Assembly (NCBI GenBank): GCA_021604645.1
Contig: BQJJ01000002.1
Span: 62,001-126,000 of the forward strand
Source: Methyloligella sp.
GTDB taxonomy: Bacteria; Pseudomonadota; Alphaproteobacteria; Rhizobiales; HXMU1428-3
DNA length: 64,000 bases
Reading direction: 5' to 3'
Each line of letters starts with the position of its first letter. The stretch's first letter is position 1. Below, piece after piece: positions 55,720-64,000 of this stretch. Position numbers and translations under genes: made by a program. The notes below the pieces were generated by a model. It was not told where the DNA came from and ran no database searches. It saw only the letters and a list, made by a program, of their open reading frames with translations.

Positions 55720-55988
55720 CTGAGCTCTCCTTTATGACGTACATGACGGCTTAACACATCCATAAAAGCTGGATCTTTACGCGCCAGCATCACAGCAAGC
55801 GCATGGCCAACCACCCACAACACAAGGCCTGCAATCCATAACCTTAAACCCAGCCCCACAGCGGCAGCCATGGTTCCATTAACAATGGCAACTGTGCGCG
55901 GAGCTCCACCAAGTAAAATTGGTTCAGTTAATGAGCGATGCAAAGTCACCGCAAACCCGGGCAACAATCGATTGGGAAATTGGCTCAT
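55713..55988 (-). CDS. trbD: Conjugal transfer protein TrbD (VirB3-like)
   Basis: Small inner-membrane protein with two adjacent helices (about 30-60). About 91 residues from ATG 55988, which has GGAGAG upstream; an ATG five codons earlier is possible. The pattern FPNRLLPGFAVTLHRSLTEPILLGGAPR is typical of TrbD. Confidence 0.9.
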   Translation of the reverse strand: MSQFPNRLLPGFAVTLHRSLTEPILLGGAPRTVAIVNGTMAAAVGLGLRLWIAGLVLWVVGHALAVMLARKDPAFMDVLSRHVRHKGELSC

Positions 55989-55999
55989 ACGATCTCTCC

Positions 56000-56323
56000 T
56001 CACCCAATCACCGCACCACCGCCAAAGGAAAAGAAGGCGAGAAAAAACGACGTGGCAGCAAAAGCAATAGAGAGCCCAAACACAATTTGCACCAACCGCC
56101 TAAACCCACCTGAAGTATCCCCAAAAGCAAGCGATAATCCTGTGATCGTAATAATGATAACCGCCACAATGCGGGCCACGGGGCCTTCAATGGATTCCAA
56201 GATTTGTGTCAATGGCTGCTCCCAAGGCATACCTGAACCTGCAGCTAATGCGGTTGTTGTTAAAATGATCGACATCATTGAAAAAAACAGCACCAAATTA
56301 AAAATCCGAACGGATAAATACAT
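56000..56323 (-). CDS. trbC: Conjugal transfer pilin TrbC (VirB2-like)
   Basis: Major pilin subunit precursor. 107 residues: a signal peptide ending near ALA, a short loop (MPWEQPLTQI), and two hydrophobic helices with a glycine-rich end, as in cyclic or linear VirB2/TrbC pilins. Confidence 0.9.
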   Translation of the reverse strand: MYLSVRIFNLVLFFSMMSIILTTTALAAGSGMPWEQPLTQILESIEGPVARIVAVIIITITGLSLAFGDTSGGFRRLVQIVFGLSIAFAATSFFLAFFSFGGGAVIG

Positions 56324-56335
56324 ATAAAGATCCTT

Positions 56336-57307
56336 TTATTCATTTGTTTCTGAGTGTATTTCTTCAAAGGCGTAGTCACCATCAGCAGTCAGGTCTCGCA
56401 ATTGCCCAATAGTTTCTACACGGCGTGACAGTCCCCGCCCTTGGATAAACACACAAAGGTCAATGGCGTCTGCAATAAGATAACGCGGCACAGAAACCAC
56501 AGTTTCTTGAATGAGTTGTTCAAGGCGGTAAAGCCCAGCTTTGGCAGAATTAGCGTGTAAGGTAGTGATGCCGCCTGGATGACCTGTGTTCCAAGCCTTC
56601 AGCATATCCAGCGCTTCTGCTCCTCTAACTTCACCAACAATGATCCGGTCCGGTCGCAACCGCAAAGTTGAACGAACCAAGTCTCTTAAACTTGCAATTC
56701 CTGGTTTCGTACGAAGAGACACACAATCTTGTGCTTGGCATTGAAGTTCACGGGTATCTTCCAATAAAACAACCCGTTCCTCTAAAGAAGACAATTCATT
56801 CAACAAGGCATTGACAAGTGTCGTTTTGCCAGATCCTGTACCACCGACAACTAATATATTGGATCGTTTTATTACCGCTTTTTTTAAAGCATCCGCCTGG
56901 GATTGATTAAGAATATCGTCACTCACATAATCTTCCAAGCTATAGACCCGCATCGCTGGTTTGCGAATGGCAAAACAGGGGGCTGGACTGAGAGGTGGCA
57001 AGATCCCTTCAAACCGTTCACCCGTTTCCGGCAGTTCTCCACTAATGATTGGCGCATTTTGATGTATCTCTTGTCTCATATGACTAGCGACAAGACGGAT
57101 AATGCGCTCTGTTTCAGAAGCAGAGATCACATGCCCTGTGTCAGAGCGACCTGAGCCATGATGATCAAGCCAAAGCCTTCCATCTGGATTAACCAAAACA
57201 TCAACAACACGCGGATCCTGCAGACCAAGCCGGATGTGATCACCAAAGGCTGTTAACAACATCATCGAGCGTCGTTTATGCGTTTGAGGAATTAAACTCT
57301 CTGTCAC
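56336..57307 (-). CDS. trbB: Conjugal transfer ATPase TrbB (VirB11-like)
   Basis: Hexameric cytosolic ATPase of the secretion system. 323 residues with Walker A GGTGSGKTTLVNAL near 155, EDTRELQCQ, the VirB11 His box GHPGGITTLHANSA, and RPDRIIVGEVRGAEALD. It overlaps the RHH gene upstream by 4 bases. Confidence 0.94.
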   Translation of the reverse strand: MTESLIPQTHKRRSMMLLTAFGDHIRLGLQDPRVVDVLVNPDGRLWLDHHGSGRSDTGHVISASETERIIRLVASHMRQEIHQNAPIISGELPETGERFEGILPPLSPAPCFAIRKPAMRVYSLEDYVSDDILNQSQADALKKAVIKRSNILVVGGTGSGKTTLVNALLNELSSLEERVVLLEDTRELQCQAQDCVSLRTKPGIASLRDLVRSTLRLRPDRIIVGEVRGAEALDMLKAWNTGHPGGITTLHANSAKAGLYRLEQLIQETVVSVPRYLIADAIDLCVFIQGRGLSRRVETIGQLRDLTADGDYAFEEIHSETNE

Positions 57308-57894
57308 TCAACATCCCCTTCTTTTATTTCACAAAAAGTAGGATGCCTGGATGGAGCAGAACTCTCCTCGGTGTAAGGGGAACACCTGCGGGGTTTGAGA
57401 GTTTTATCCATCCGGGCGGGAGCGCCCCCAAGGGAGGAATGGGAGCTAAACTGGTCAGAACTAGCTTCTTGTCCAAACAAATCAGGATTGTTGAGGGTGA
57501 TGTTATCTAAGACTTCTCCCACTAAATTTTGCGAACTACCAAGGCGTTTTCCCACTTGAGCAATAAAAAACTCAAATCTCTTGTGTCCTAAAGCGTTCGA
57601 ACTGTCTTGGTTATCAGCAGTCAATGGCGGCGTGATCGTTAAATAGGTACGCACAAACAGCGCCAAAGTTTCAACAACAATGGTCATATCGCGGTCAAGC
57701 TTGCTGATCTGCGTACTCATATGATCCAACCGGCGTACCATAGCCGCATCTAATTTGTTATCACCTTGTGGATCTAGGTAGAGCCGCAATGCCGCTTCAA
57801 TAATCGCCGATTGATTAGAGCCAGGTCTTTGGCTCATTGCTTTGAGCAACTGAGCTATGTGATCGGATACATAAGCAGAAATCCGAGGTTTCAT
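57304..57894 (-). CDS. CopG-type ribbon-helix-helix protein of the traG-trbB interval
   Basis: 196 residues. The N-terminal 50 residues read as a ribbon-helix-helix DNA-binding unit (PRISAYVSDHIAQLLKAMSQ, then SAIIEAALRLYL). A helical middle follows (MSTQISKLDRDMTIVVETLALF), as in CopG-family proteins between traG and trbB in Tn4371-like elements. A role in transfer regulation or coupling is assumed but not shown. Confidence 0.75.
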   Translation of the reverse strand: MKPRISAYVSDHIAQLLKAMSQRPGSNQSAIIEAALRLYLDPQGDNKLDAAMVRRLDHMSTQISKLDRDMTIVVETLALFVRTYLTITPPLTADNQDSSNALGHKRFEFFIAQVGKRLGSSQNLVGEVLDNITLNNPDLFGQEASSDQFSSHSSLGGAPARMDKTLKPRRCSPYTEESSAPSRHPTFCEIKEGDVE

Positions 57895-57904
57895 ATGAGG
57901 TCTC

Positions 57905-59926
57905 CTAAAAAGCTGGGATTAAATCATCATCATCACGGGTCATGGCATGGGCCCGCCTGATCTGTGAGGAAGAGGTTTCAGCAAGGGCGTGTTCCTCACC
58001 ATCAGCAAACTCATCATCAAGAAAACTAAGTTCCAATTGAGCTTGTTCACTTATGTTTTTTGAAGGGGTGATCTTTTTCCCAGGTACACGTTTTAAATCA
58101 GTTGTTTCTGATTGCTCATCTGGGTTTTCAAAAGGGCTCTTTGAAAATGATTGAGTGGGCTTTGCCTTGATGATAAGCCCCTGCCAGTCATTTTGATGAG
58201 CAGATAAAGACCAACCTTTGGTTTTGTCGCTCAGCAACGGTGGTTGCAAACATCTCTTCAGAAAATTCTGATCTTCATAATAACGGATTTTCTGTGCTTT
58301 TATGGGCGCAACCCCTGAGATCAATATCAGCTCCTCATCTGAGCCTAATTGCATCACTTCGCCTGGCGTTAACAAAGGTCGCGGTGTTTCTTGTCGCGAA
58401 ACCATTACATGACCGAGCCAAGGAGACAGCCTATGTCCGGCATAATTACGCTGTGCTCGCTGTTCAGTGGCTGTCCCTAAGCCATCACTGATGCGTTTGG
58501 CGGTCCGCTCATCATTGGCAGCAAAGGCAATACGTACATGAGCATTATCTAGAATAGAATTATTCTCGCTATAAGCCTTGGTAATTTGATTGAGGCTTTG
58601 TGCAATGATAAAGCAACGCATGCCATAGCCTGCCATAAAAGCCAGTGCGCTTTCAAAAAATGCCAATCGCCCAAGCGCTGGAAACTCATCTAACATCAAC
58701 AGCAATTGATGACGATGATGGTTTTGAGGCTCCCAATCCAACCGTTCTGTTAAACGACGAGCAATTTGGTTTAAGATCAAACGCACAAGCGGCTTGGTCC
58801 GACTTAAATCAGAAGGAGGTATCACCAAATAAAGAGAGACCGGTTTTGCCCCGTTCATCAAATCCTTTATCCGCCAATCACAAGAAGACGTGTTATGAGC
58901 AATCACAGGGTCCCGATAAAGACTTAAAAAACTCAAAGCGGTTGACAAAACGCCTGATCGTTCATTTTCTGATTTATTCAACAATTCACGAGCAACAGAG
59001 GCCACAACAGGATGGGGATGAGATGAATCCCCCTTTTCCAGATGAGGTGTGGTCAGCATCTGATAAAGCACTTGCTCTAAACTCTGCTCAGGATCTGACA
59101 GATACGTTGTCACTCGAGTGAGGGTTTTCTCTTCTTCAACGTAAAGAACATGCAAAATCACACCAACCAACAATGCATGAGCAGTTTTTTCCCAATGATT
59201 GTGATGCTCAAGCGCTCCATCAGGGTCAACCAGAATATCGGCAATGTTCTGAACATCCCGCACTTCATGCAGGCCTTTGCGCACTTCAAGTAAAGGATTA
59301 TATTTGGCGCTTTTTAGATCCACCGGGTTAAACAGCAAACAATCTGAAAACTTTGACCGCCATCCTGCAGTTAAATGCCAATTCTCGCCTTTAATATCAT
59401 GAATGATCGCAGATCCCGTCCAAGACAAGAGGGTTGGCACTACCAACCCCACGCCTTTGCCAGATCGGGTCGGCGCAAAGGCAAGCACATGTTCAGGTCC
59501 ATCATGACGTAGATACTTATCATCACGCAAACCTAAAACAACACCTTGAGGTTTAAACAAATCGGCTTGGTGAATATCTCGTGGCGTTGCCCATCGCGCA
59601 GAGCCATAAGTGCTCACAAACGCATTATGCCGCGCTCGCCAAAGTGAGCCAATAACTGCAACGCCAATACCGCTAACACCACCCGTTGCGGCAATCAATC
59701 CTGCTTGATTAAAAAGATCTGGAGCATAAGGTGCAAAAGCAAACCACCATTCAAATAACCGCCATGGAAAATAAATTGGGATTTCAAAAAAGTGAAACCA
59801 TGGGGCTCCTAGCTGAGTTTGGAAGCCTAGCTGTGTTGCTACCCATTGCGTTGCCCCCCAAACACCGCCAATCACAGTGAAGATCACAACGATCAATTGC
59901 ACTATCAAAACTTTAGTTGGTGTCAT
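57905..59926 (-). CDS. traG: Coupling protein TraG (VirD4-like)
   Basis: Inner-membrane ATPase that passes the relaxase-DNA complex to the channel. 673 residues: two N-terminal helices (about 8-28 and 75-92), Walker A APTRSGKGVGLV near 152, Walker B LLLMLDEFPALG near 410, FIIAQSLNQI, and an acidic tail. It is the first gene of the long trb unit. The relaxase normally next to it is not found upstream, where the broken tolC lies instead. Confidence 0.95.
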   Translation of the reverse strand: MTPTKVLIVQLIVVIFTVIGGVWGATQWVATQLGFQTQLGAPWFHFFEIPIYFPWRLFEWWFAFAPYAPDLFNQAGLIAATGGVSGIGVAVIGSLWRARHNAFVSTYGSARWATPRDIHQADLFKPQGVVLGLRDDKYLRHDGPEHVLAFAPTRSGKGVGLVVPTLLSWTGSAIIHDIKGENWHLTAGWRSKFSDCLLFNPVDLKSAKYNPLLEVRKGLHEVRDVQNIADILVDPDGALEHHNHWEKTAHALLVGVILHVLYVEEEKTLTRVTTYLSDPEQSLEQVLYQMLTTPHLEKGDSSHPHPVVASVARELLNKSENERSGVLSTALSFLSLYRDPVIAHNTSSCDWRIKDLMNGAKPVSLYLVIPPSDLSRTKPLVRLILNQIARRLTERLDWEPQNHHRHQLLLMLDEFPALGRLAFFESALAFMAGYGMRCFIIAQSLNQITKAYSENNSILDNAHVRIAFAANDERTAKRISDGLGTATEQRAQRNYAGHRLSPWLGHVMVSRQETPRPLLTPGEVMQLGSDEELILISGVAPIKAQKIRYYEDQNFLKRCLQPPLLSDKTKGWSLSAHQNDWQGLIIKAKPTQSFSKSPFENPDEQSETTDLKRVPGKKITPSKNISEQAQLELSFLDDEFADGEEHALAETSSSQIRRAHAMTRDDDDLIPAF

Positions 59927-60045
59927 CGCTCATGATCCCCTTGAAACTTATGGGACCAAGCATGAGGGAAAGAACACAAAACGGCAATTCAGGAAAGGCG
60001 TGAAAACAGTGAAGTTACAGGTAGTTACGGTATAAATTCAGAAAA

Positions 60046-60966
60046 CTAATTTCTTCTGATAACAATATCGTCCCAATAAAACAAACTACGGCGATCTAAT
60101 TCAGGGTCATTAATATCTCCCCCGCGCCACCGACGATTGACCTGATAATAGTTATTTTCTTGATCATAGATCATATTTGTAACCGGCAGGGTGACAACAG
60201 ATAACCGTCCTATGGCTGCTAACAAATTATATTCTGCGACAACATAATCCCGTTCAGAAATAACAAGAGAGACTTGGCTGTTAAGTAATTCTTGCTCTGC
60301 ACCTAAAACATCCAGAATTGTGCGTTGCCCTACTTTTTCTTCATCCTTTACTCCGCTAAGAGCCGTCCGGTTGGCACGCACTGCAACCTTATTGGCCTTA
60401 ATTAGAGCACGAATGGCAATAATCTGTCCCCAAGCTGAAATAATTGATGACTTTACCTGAAGGCGGGATTGCTCAATCTCAGCGCGACGTTGCAAAATGA
60501 TCTGTTTTGCCTGGCGTATACGCGCATAAACCGCACCACTTTGATAGAGAGGAACACGAGCTCGAGCAAAAATAGAACCTGTTTCCCTTTCATCGGTTAT
60601 GGGCGAGCTATCAAAGTTTTGTCCATACTGCACTTCAAGATTGACTTCGGGTAATCTTACGCCCTTGATCATATTTAAATTATGCAAAGCTGATTTCTCA
60701 GCAGCCAGCGCATTTTCTATTAAAGGATGTTCATTCATCCCAATTGTTATTGCTTTAACTTGAGAAGATGGAAGGTATTTTATAATCGAACCTGGACGCC
60801 CCAAATGTTTCGATCGTTTACCAATGACTCTCTGATATTCCGCAACAGAAGTATTAAAATTTGCTTTTGCTAAATTTAGTTCTGATTGTGCTTGCGCTAA
60901 ACCTTCATCGGTTGCTCTTAAACGAGCCTGTTCTGTTATCAATTGAGGATTATATTGTAACCAATC
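60046..60966 (-). pseudogene. Truncated and internally deleted TolC-family outer-membrane factor
   Basis: The open frame begins after a terminator, and its first TolC-like residues are YDWLQYNPQLITEQARLRA; the only usual start is a TTG at 60942, so signal peptide and first helix are missing. The normal N-terminal RATDEGLAQA joins directly to a normal mid-protein segment QSELNLAKANFNTSV and YQRVIG, skipping about 130 residues that include the first beta-strands. The second half is intact (VPLYQSGAVYARIRQAK, LDVLGAEQELLNSQV, NLLAAIGRLSV). It probably cannot form the channel. No pump genes are near. Confidence 0.8.
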
Positions 60967-60970
60967 ATAA

Positions 60971-61006
60971 AAAAAGCAAACTAAAATTGCTTTTAGTTTG
61001 CTTTTT
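60971..61006. terminator. Strong intrinsic terminator after the PQQ dehydrogenase
   Basis: Perfect 16-base arms (AAAAAGCAAACTAAAA and its complement) over TTGC. It lies 120 bases after the dehydrogenase stop and directly before the tolC remnant, which is therefore cut off from that transcript. Confidence 0.92.
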
Positions 61007-61126
61007 CGCCCTCTATTACCTTAACCCATTAGAACAGGAAAAGGGGGAAGGATAGAGAACACTGATATGTAAATAAAGATCTCGAATAACACTTCGATAA
61101 AAATCAAAATGAGTTTAAAGAGAAAT

Positions 61127-63247
61127 CTATTTCTTAGGCTTTGGCTTCAAAGAGTCTGCAACTCCCTGAATAAATGCAGCAATTTGCTTTGTCTGCTCTT
61201 TAGTTAGTTTTCCTTTAAAGTTAGGCATACCCTTTTCCTGAAGAACCCCAGTAAGAACAATATCGTGTAAATTCTCAATCGTATCTTTAGAGGAATATCC
61301 TAAATTTGGAATATTCCCACCATTGTTCACACCTGGCACACCATGACAGAACAAACAATTGGCCACATAAAGACCTGCTCCTGGCCCAAAGTCTTCTTTC
61401 TTATAAGCAACACCTGAAACTAAATTTGCTGGATCGCGTTTAACAAGTTCTGGCATTTTAGCGCTATCTCCAACTGCAAAAGTATAGATACGACCTGGTC
61501 CTGCTGTCTCTGTAGCACGCTGTAACTGGCCATAAACACCGCCCCAACCAACAGCAACTGAAACATATTGTTTTCCTTTATGTTCCCATGTAATTGGTGC
61601 AGCCACTACCCCAGTACCAACAGGTGTCTGCCATAAGGTTTTTCCATTTTTTGCATCATAAGCAACAAAACGACCATCCGCTGTTCCCTGAAACACAAGA
61701 TTACCAGCAGTTGTCAATGTTCCGCCATTCCAAGGGGAAGCATATTGCACTTTCCAGACTGGCTTTTGCTTAACAGGGTCCCAAGCTAATAATTGGCCAA
61801 ACGGTTTTTCTTTCGGAGGCACCTTATTAAAAACAACACCTAAATTCCACCCGAGGCCAGACATCGCTTGCCCAGGAACATGAGTATCAAGCTTCCAATT
61901 CGGATCATCTGTATATGTTAGTGGGATCCCCTGTGCCGGAATGTAAACCAAACCTGTTTGTGGATTATATGACATTGAATGCCAACTATGTGCACCATAA
62001 GCACTCGGCACAGCTTCATAGGTTGAACCATTTTCATAACGAGCACCTTTGGCAACAATAGCCTTACCATTAGCATCATGACCTGTTGCCCAAGTAACTT
62101 TAACAAACGGTTTAGCTGATATAAATGAACAATCTGTTCTATCTATAACAAAAAAGAATCCGTTTTTAGGGGCATGCATAAACACTTTTCTTTTTTTGCC
62201 ATTCAGCTCAATATCATCAAGCAAAATTTGTTGTGTTGATGTATAGTCCCATGTATCCCCAGGGGTAGTTTGATAATGACAATGATATTTACCTGTTGCC
62301 GCATTCAAGGCTACGACAGAACTTAAATAAAGATTATCACCACCCTTTGGACTACGAATTTTCTGGCTCCAAGGACTGCCATTACCAACCCCAACATAAA
62401 CAAGGTTAAGTTCAGGATCAAAAGCCATGGAATCCCATATGGTGCCACCACCACCGGCTTTCCAAAATTCGGCTGAATTATCCCACGTCTTCGCAGCCTT
62501 TTTCATAGACTCATTTTCATACGGTTTATCTGGCGCCCCAGGCACAGAAAACCAACGCCATGACTGATTACCCGTCTTATGATCGTATGCTGTTATGTAT
62601 CCCCGAACGCCATATTCAGCACCACCATTACCAATCAAGACTTTGCCATTATAAACGCGCGGTGCCCCTGTTATGGTATAACTTTTAGAGCGATCAATGA
62701 TTGTATCTGTTTTCCAAACACGTTTGCCAGTAGCTGCATCAATAGCATGTAGATGCCCATCATAAGCACCAACGAAAACCATTCCTTCATAAACAGCCAC
62801 ACCGCGGTTAACCACATCACAACAGCCTTTATGCGCGTAATCTTTAGGAACCTTAGGGTCATAACGCCAAAGTTCTTTTCCAGAAACAGCATCAATAGCA
62901 TGCACGATACTCCAGGCAGAAGAAACAAACATCACACCATCTACTACAATTGGAGTTGCTTCTACACCACGACGTGATTCAAGCGAAGTAGACCAACTCA
63001 AACCAAGTTTTGTTACATTTTCATTGTTTATTTGATTTAATGTACTATAGCGCGTTTCACCATAATTGAGCCCATGAGTCGGCCAATTTTTATCTTCTTT
63101 ATCATTGGCGATAATCGCTGCTGTATTTATTTTATTCGTTACTTCTTTAATTTTATCAGGACTTATTTCTTTATGTCCATCTGATAGAGCAGGTGTAGCA
63201 ATTAGCGAAGCTAATAGCCCTCCTAATAACATAACTTTAAAGTTCAT
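61127..63247 (-). CDS. PQQ-dependent quinohemoprotein alcohol dehydrogenase
   Basis: Periplasmic oxidation of primary alcohols, with electrons passing from PQQ to a fused cytochrome c. 706 residues: a signal peptide (cleaved near ALS), an eight-bladed propeller with W motifs, the vicinal disulfide GCCDVVNRG near 141, the metal-ligand E in GNGGAEYG near 205 and N in GVGNGSPW, and catalytic D in GDTWDYTS near 332. The position two after that Asp is Thr, not Asp, arguing for calcium rather than lanthanide. A C-terminal heme motif CLFCH lies near 630 with a later methionine ligand (GMPNF). GGGAGG lies 12 bases before the ATG. Confidence 0.93.
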   Translation of the reverse strand: MNFKVMLLGGLLASLIATPALSDGHKEISPDKIKEVTNKINTAAIIANDKEDKNWPTHGLNYGETRYSTLNQINNENVTKLGLSWSTSLESRRGVEATPIVVDGVMFVSSAWSIVHAIDAVSGKELWRYDPKVPKDYAHKGCCDVVNRGVAVYEGMVFVGAYDGHLHAIDAATGKRVWKTDTIIDRSKSYTITGAPRVYNGKVLIGNGGAEYGVRGYITAYDHKTGNQSWRWFSVPGAPDKPYENESMKKAAKTWDNSAEFWKAGGGGTIWDSMAFDPELNLVYVGVGNGSPWSQKIRSPKGGDNLYLSSVVALNAATGKYHCHYQTTPGDTWDYTSTQQILLDDIELNGKKRKVFMHAPKNGFFFVIDRTDCSFISAKPFVKVTWATGHDANGKAIVAKGARYENGSTYEAVPSAYGAHSWHSMSYNPQTGLVYIPAQGIPLTYTDDPNWKLDTHVPGQAMSGLGWNLGVVFNKVPPKEKPFGQLLAWDPVKQKPVWKVQYASPWNGGTLTTAGNLVFQGTADGRFVAYDAKNGKTLWQTPVGTGVVAAPITWEHKGKQYVSVAVGWGGVYGQLQRATETAGPGRIYTFAVGDSAKMPELVKRDPANLVSGVAYKKEDFGPGAGLYVANCLFCHGVPGVNNGGNIPNLGYSSKDTIENLHDIVLTGVLQEKGMPNFKGKLTKEQTKQIAAFIQGVADSLKPKPKK

Positions 63248-63362
63248 CTATTATTAAAACCTCCCAAGAAAAATGCTTTTTAAGAGGTTAGAACTGAACA
63301 TAAAAGAGAATAGAAAGTCTCGGTTAATCACGCCACAGATTAATGTTTAAAGCGACAAAAAC

Positions 63363-64000
63363 TTATAATTTATAGCCAATTCTTAGACCGCCCCAATGAG
63401 AACCTTGAACAAAAATAGGAGCAGAAACATCCTTCAATACAACAAAGTTTCCTCCCCCCATGTCCCTTAAATAAGTCTGTAGCAAAACAGATTTTTTATT
63501 TCTGCTCGCCCGACGACCAGTACGATCATCAAAGATACGTCTATTCCGAGAATTAGCTGCATTCCATGCTGGATCATTACCTTGTGGTTTAGAAAAAGCT
63601 TTATTATGTGTTGGTACATAAGAATTTACATCGCAAGCTGCACAAAAAATAACATTTCCATAACGTCCTAGAATGTTTTCTTGTATATTAGGTAGGACTT
63701 CATCTGCAAACTCCGTAAATTTTGTGAAATATTGCTTCGGATTTGACCCTTCAATTTCTTGATAGTTTTTATCAAAAAGGTCTTCATAAGAAATTCTTCC
63801 TGTATCAACTGCATTATTAAAAATCGAACTAATTTCTATAGCAGCCTCTTTCACTAAAAGAATCATTTCACGATCTTCAATTTTAGCACCATTCTCAGCA
63901 GCAATTACAACGAGTTCATCTCCAAAATCGCAGATCTTACTCATCTTCCTAACAACATCATTTAAAGACTCTCCGGCCTCTTTCTCATTATTTGCGACAA
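63363..64000 (-). CDS. Methyl-accepting chemotaxis-type receptor, C-terminal part
   Basis: The frame is open to the window edge; an internal ATG at 63944 is not the true start because similar sequence continues upstream. The last 190 residues match the C-terminal sensor-like module of some alphaproteobacterial chemoreceptors: YEDLFDKNYQEIEGSNP, FCAACDVNSYVPTHN, NAANSRNRRIFDDRTG, LLQTYLRDMGGGNFVVLKDVSAPI and HWGGLRIGYK. The signalling domain should be upstream, outside. It ends 115 bases before the dehydrogenase gene on the same strand; a functional link to alcohol sensing is only a guess. Confidence 0.75.
   Translation of the reverse strand, partial: VANNEKEAGESLNDVVRKMSKICDFGDELVVIAAENGAKIEDREMILLVKEAAIEISSIFNNAVDTGRISYEDLFDKNYQEIEGSNPKQYFTKFTEFADEVLPNIQENILGRYGNVIFCAACDVNSYVPTHNKAFSKPQGNDPAWNAANSRNRRIFDDRTGRRASRNKKSVLLQTYLRDMGGGNFVVLKDVSAPIFVQGSHWGGLRIGYKL

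Noticed and set aside
61127-63247. Calling the PQQ enzyme XoxF or MxaF methanol dehydrogenase
   Set aside because: It has a fused cytochrome c domain and Thr rather than Asp two residues after the catalytic Asp, so it fits the quinohemoprotein class.
63363-63944. Treating the last gene as complete from the ATG at 63944
   Set aside because: The frame is open upstream to the window end, with sequence like the same family, so the gene is cut by the edge.

Overview
The window looks like chromosome of an AT-rich alphaproteobacterium of the order Hyphomicrobiales (Rhizobiales). The evidence is gene order known from that group: gyrA-coaD-two cyclophilins-queA-tgt, dnaB-radA-cvpA-purF-SDR, and dacA-tmk-holB-metG-tatD-MBL hydrolase. 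The proteins themselves also read as alphaproteobacterial. I cannot name a genus.

Layout. 1-7.2 kb: the end of an EamA transporter, then a leftward block for queuosine tRNA modification (tgt, queA), two cyclophilins, coaD and gyrA. 7.2-19 kb: a cation-efflux protein, a Tas-type aldo/keto reductase, a small tautomerase, an ABC-F ATPase, two membrane proteins, ssb with a probable SOS operator, a MAPEG-like protein and a pentapeptide-repeat membrane protein. 19-24.4 kb: uvrA, then an MxaD-like SRPBCC protein and a YVTN beta-propeller. 24.6-32.8 kb: dnaB, radA, cvpA, purF, a secreted TAXI-like protein and an SDR. 32.8-39.4 kb: a leftward housekeeping block (MBL hydrolase, tatD, metG, holB, tmk, dacA). 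39.4-45.5 kb: btaA and btaB for the phosphorus-free betaine lipid DGTS, with a PHO box upstream, then rlpA, moaA and a methyltransferase. 45.8-59.9 kb: tRNA-Ser(UGA), a tyrosine integrase and a nearly complete Trb-type type IV secretion operon (traG, RHH, trbBCDEJLFGI, DUF2274). This is an integrative conjugative element or its remnant, and no relaxase is seen. 60-64 kb: a broken tolC, a PQQ quinohemoprotein alcohol dehydrogenase and the C-terminal part of a chemotaxis receptor.

The most unusual signal is a nested family of structured repeats. Element A (about 120-220 bp, six copies at 9.8, 10.3, 14.6, 19.4, 26.3 and 41.4 kb) starts ACGAAGAAGGAG and ends near GTGAGAGAAA, and holds hairpins whose arms change together between copies. 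Element B (about 30-38 bp) is a hairpin, GGTTGC/GCAACC or the covarying GATGC/GCATC. In five copies the hairpin loop can also pair with a downstream CCACT, as in an H-type pseudoknot. B copies sit inside A copies and inside each other. Three to four are inserted in frame in btaA, one provides the ssb stop codon, one appears to provide the uvrA ribosome-binding site, and an A copy ends four bases before radA, whose start codon reads ATC. Every copy I found points the same way.

Functional links. The PQQ dehydrogenase, MxaD-like protein and YVTN propeller suggest periplasmic alcohol oxidation, though they lie 37 kb apart. btaAB with its PHO box suggests lipid remodelling under phosphate limitation. 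ssb and uvrA are usual SOS genes. All calls are by eye; no searches were run.
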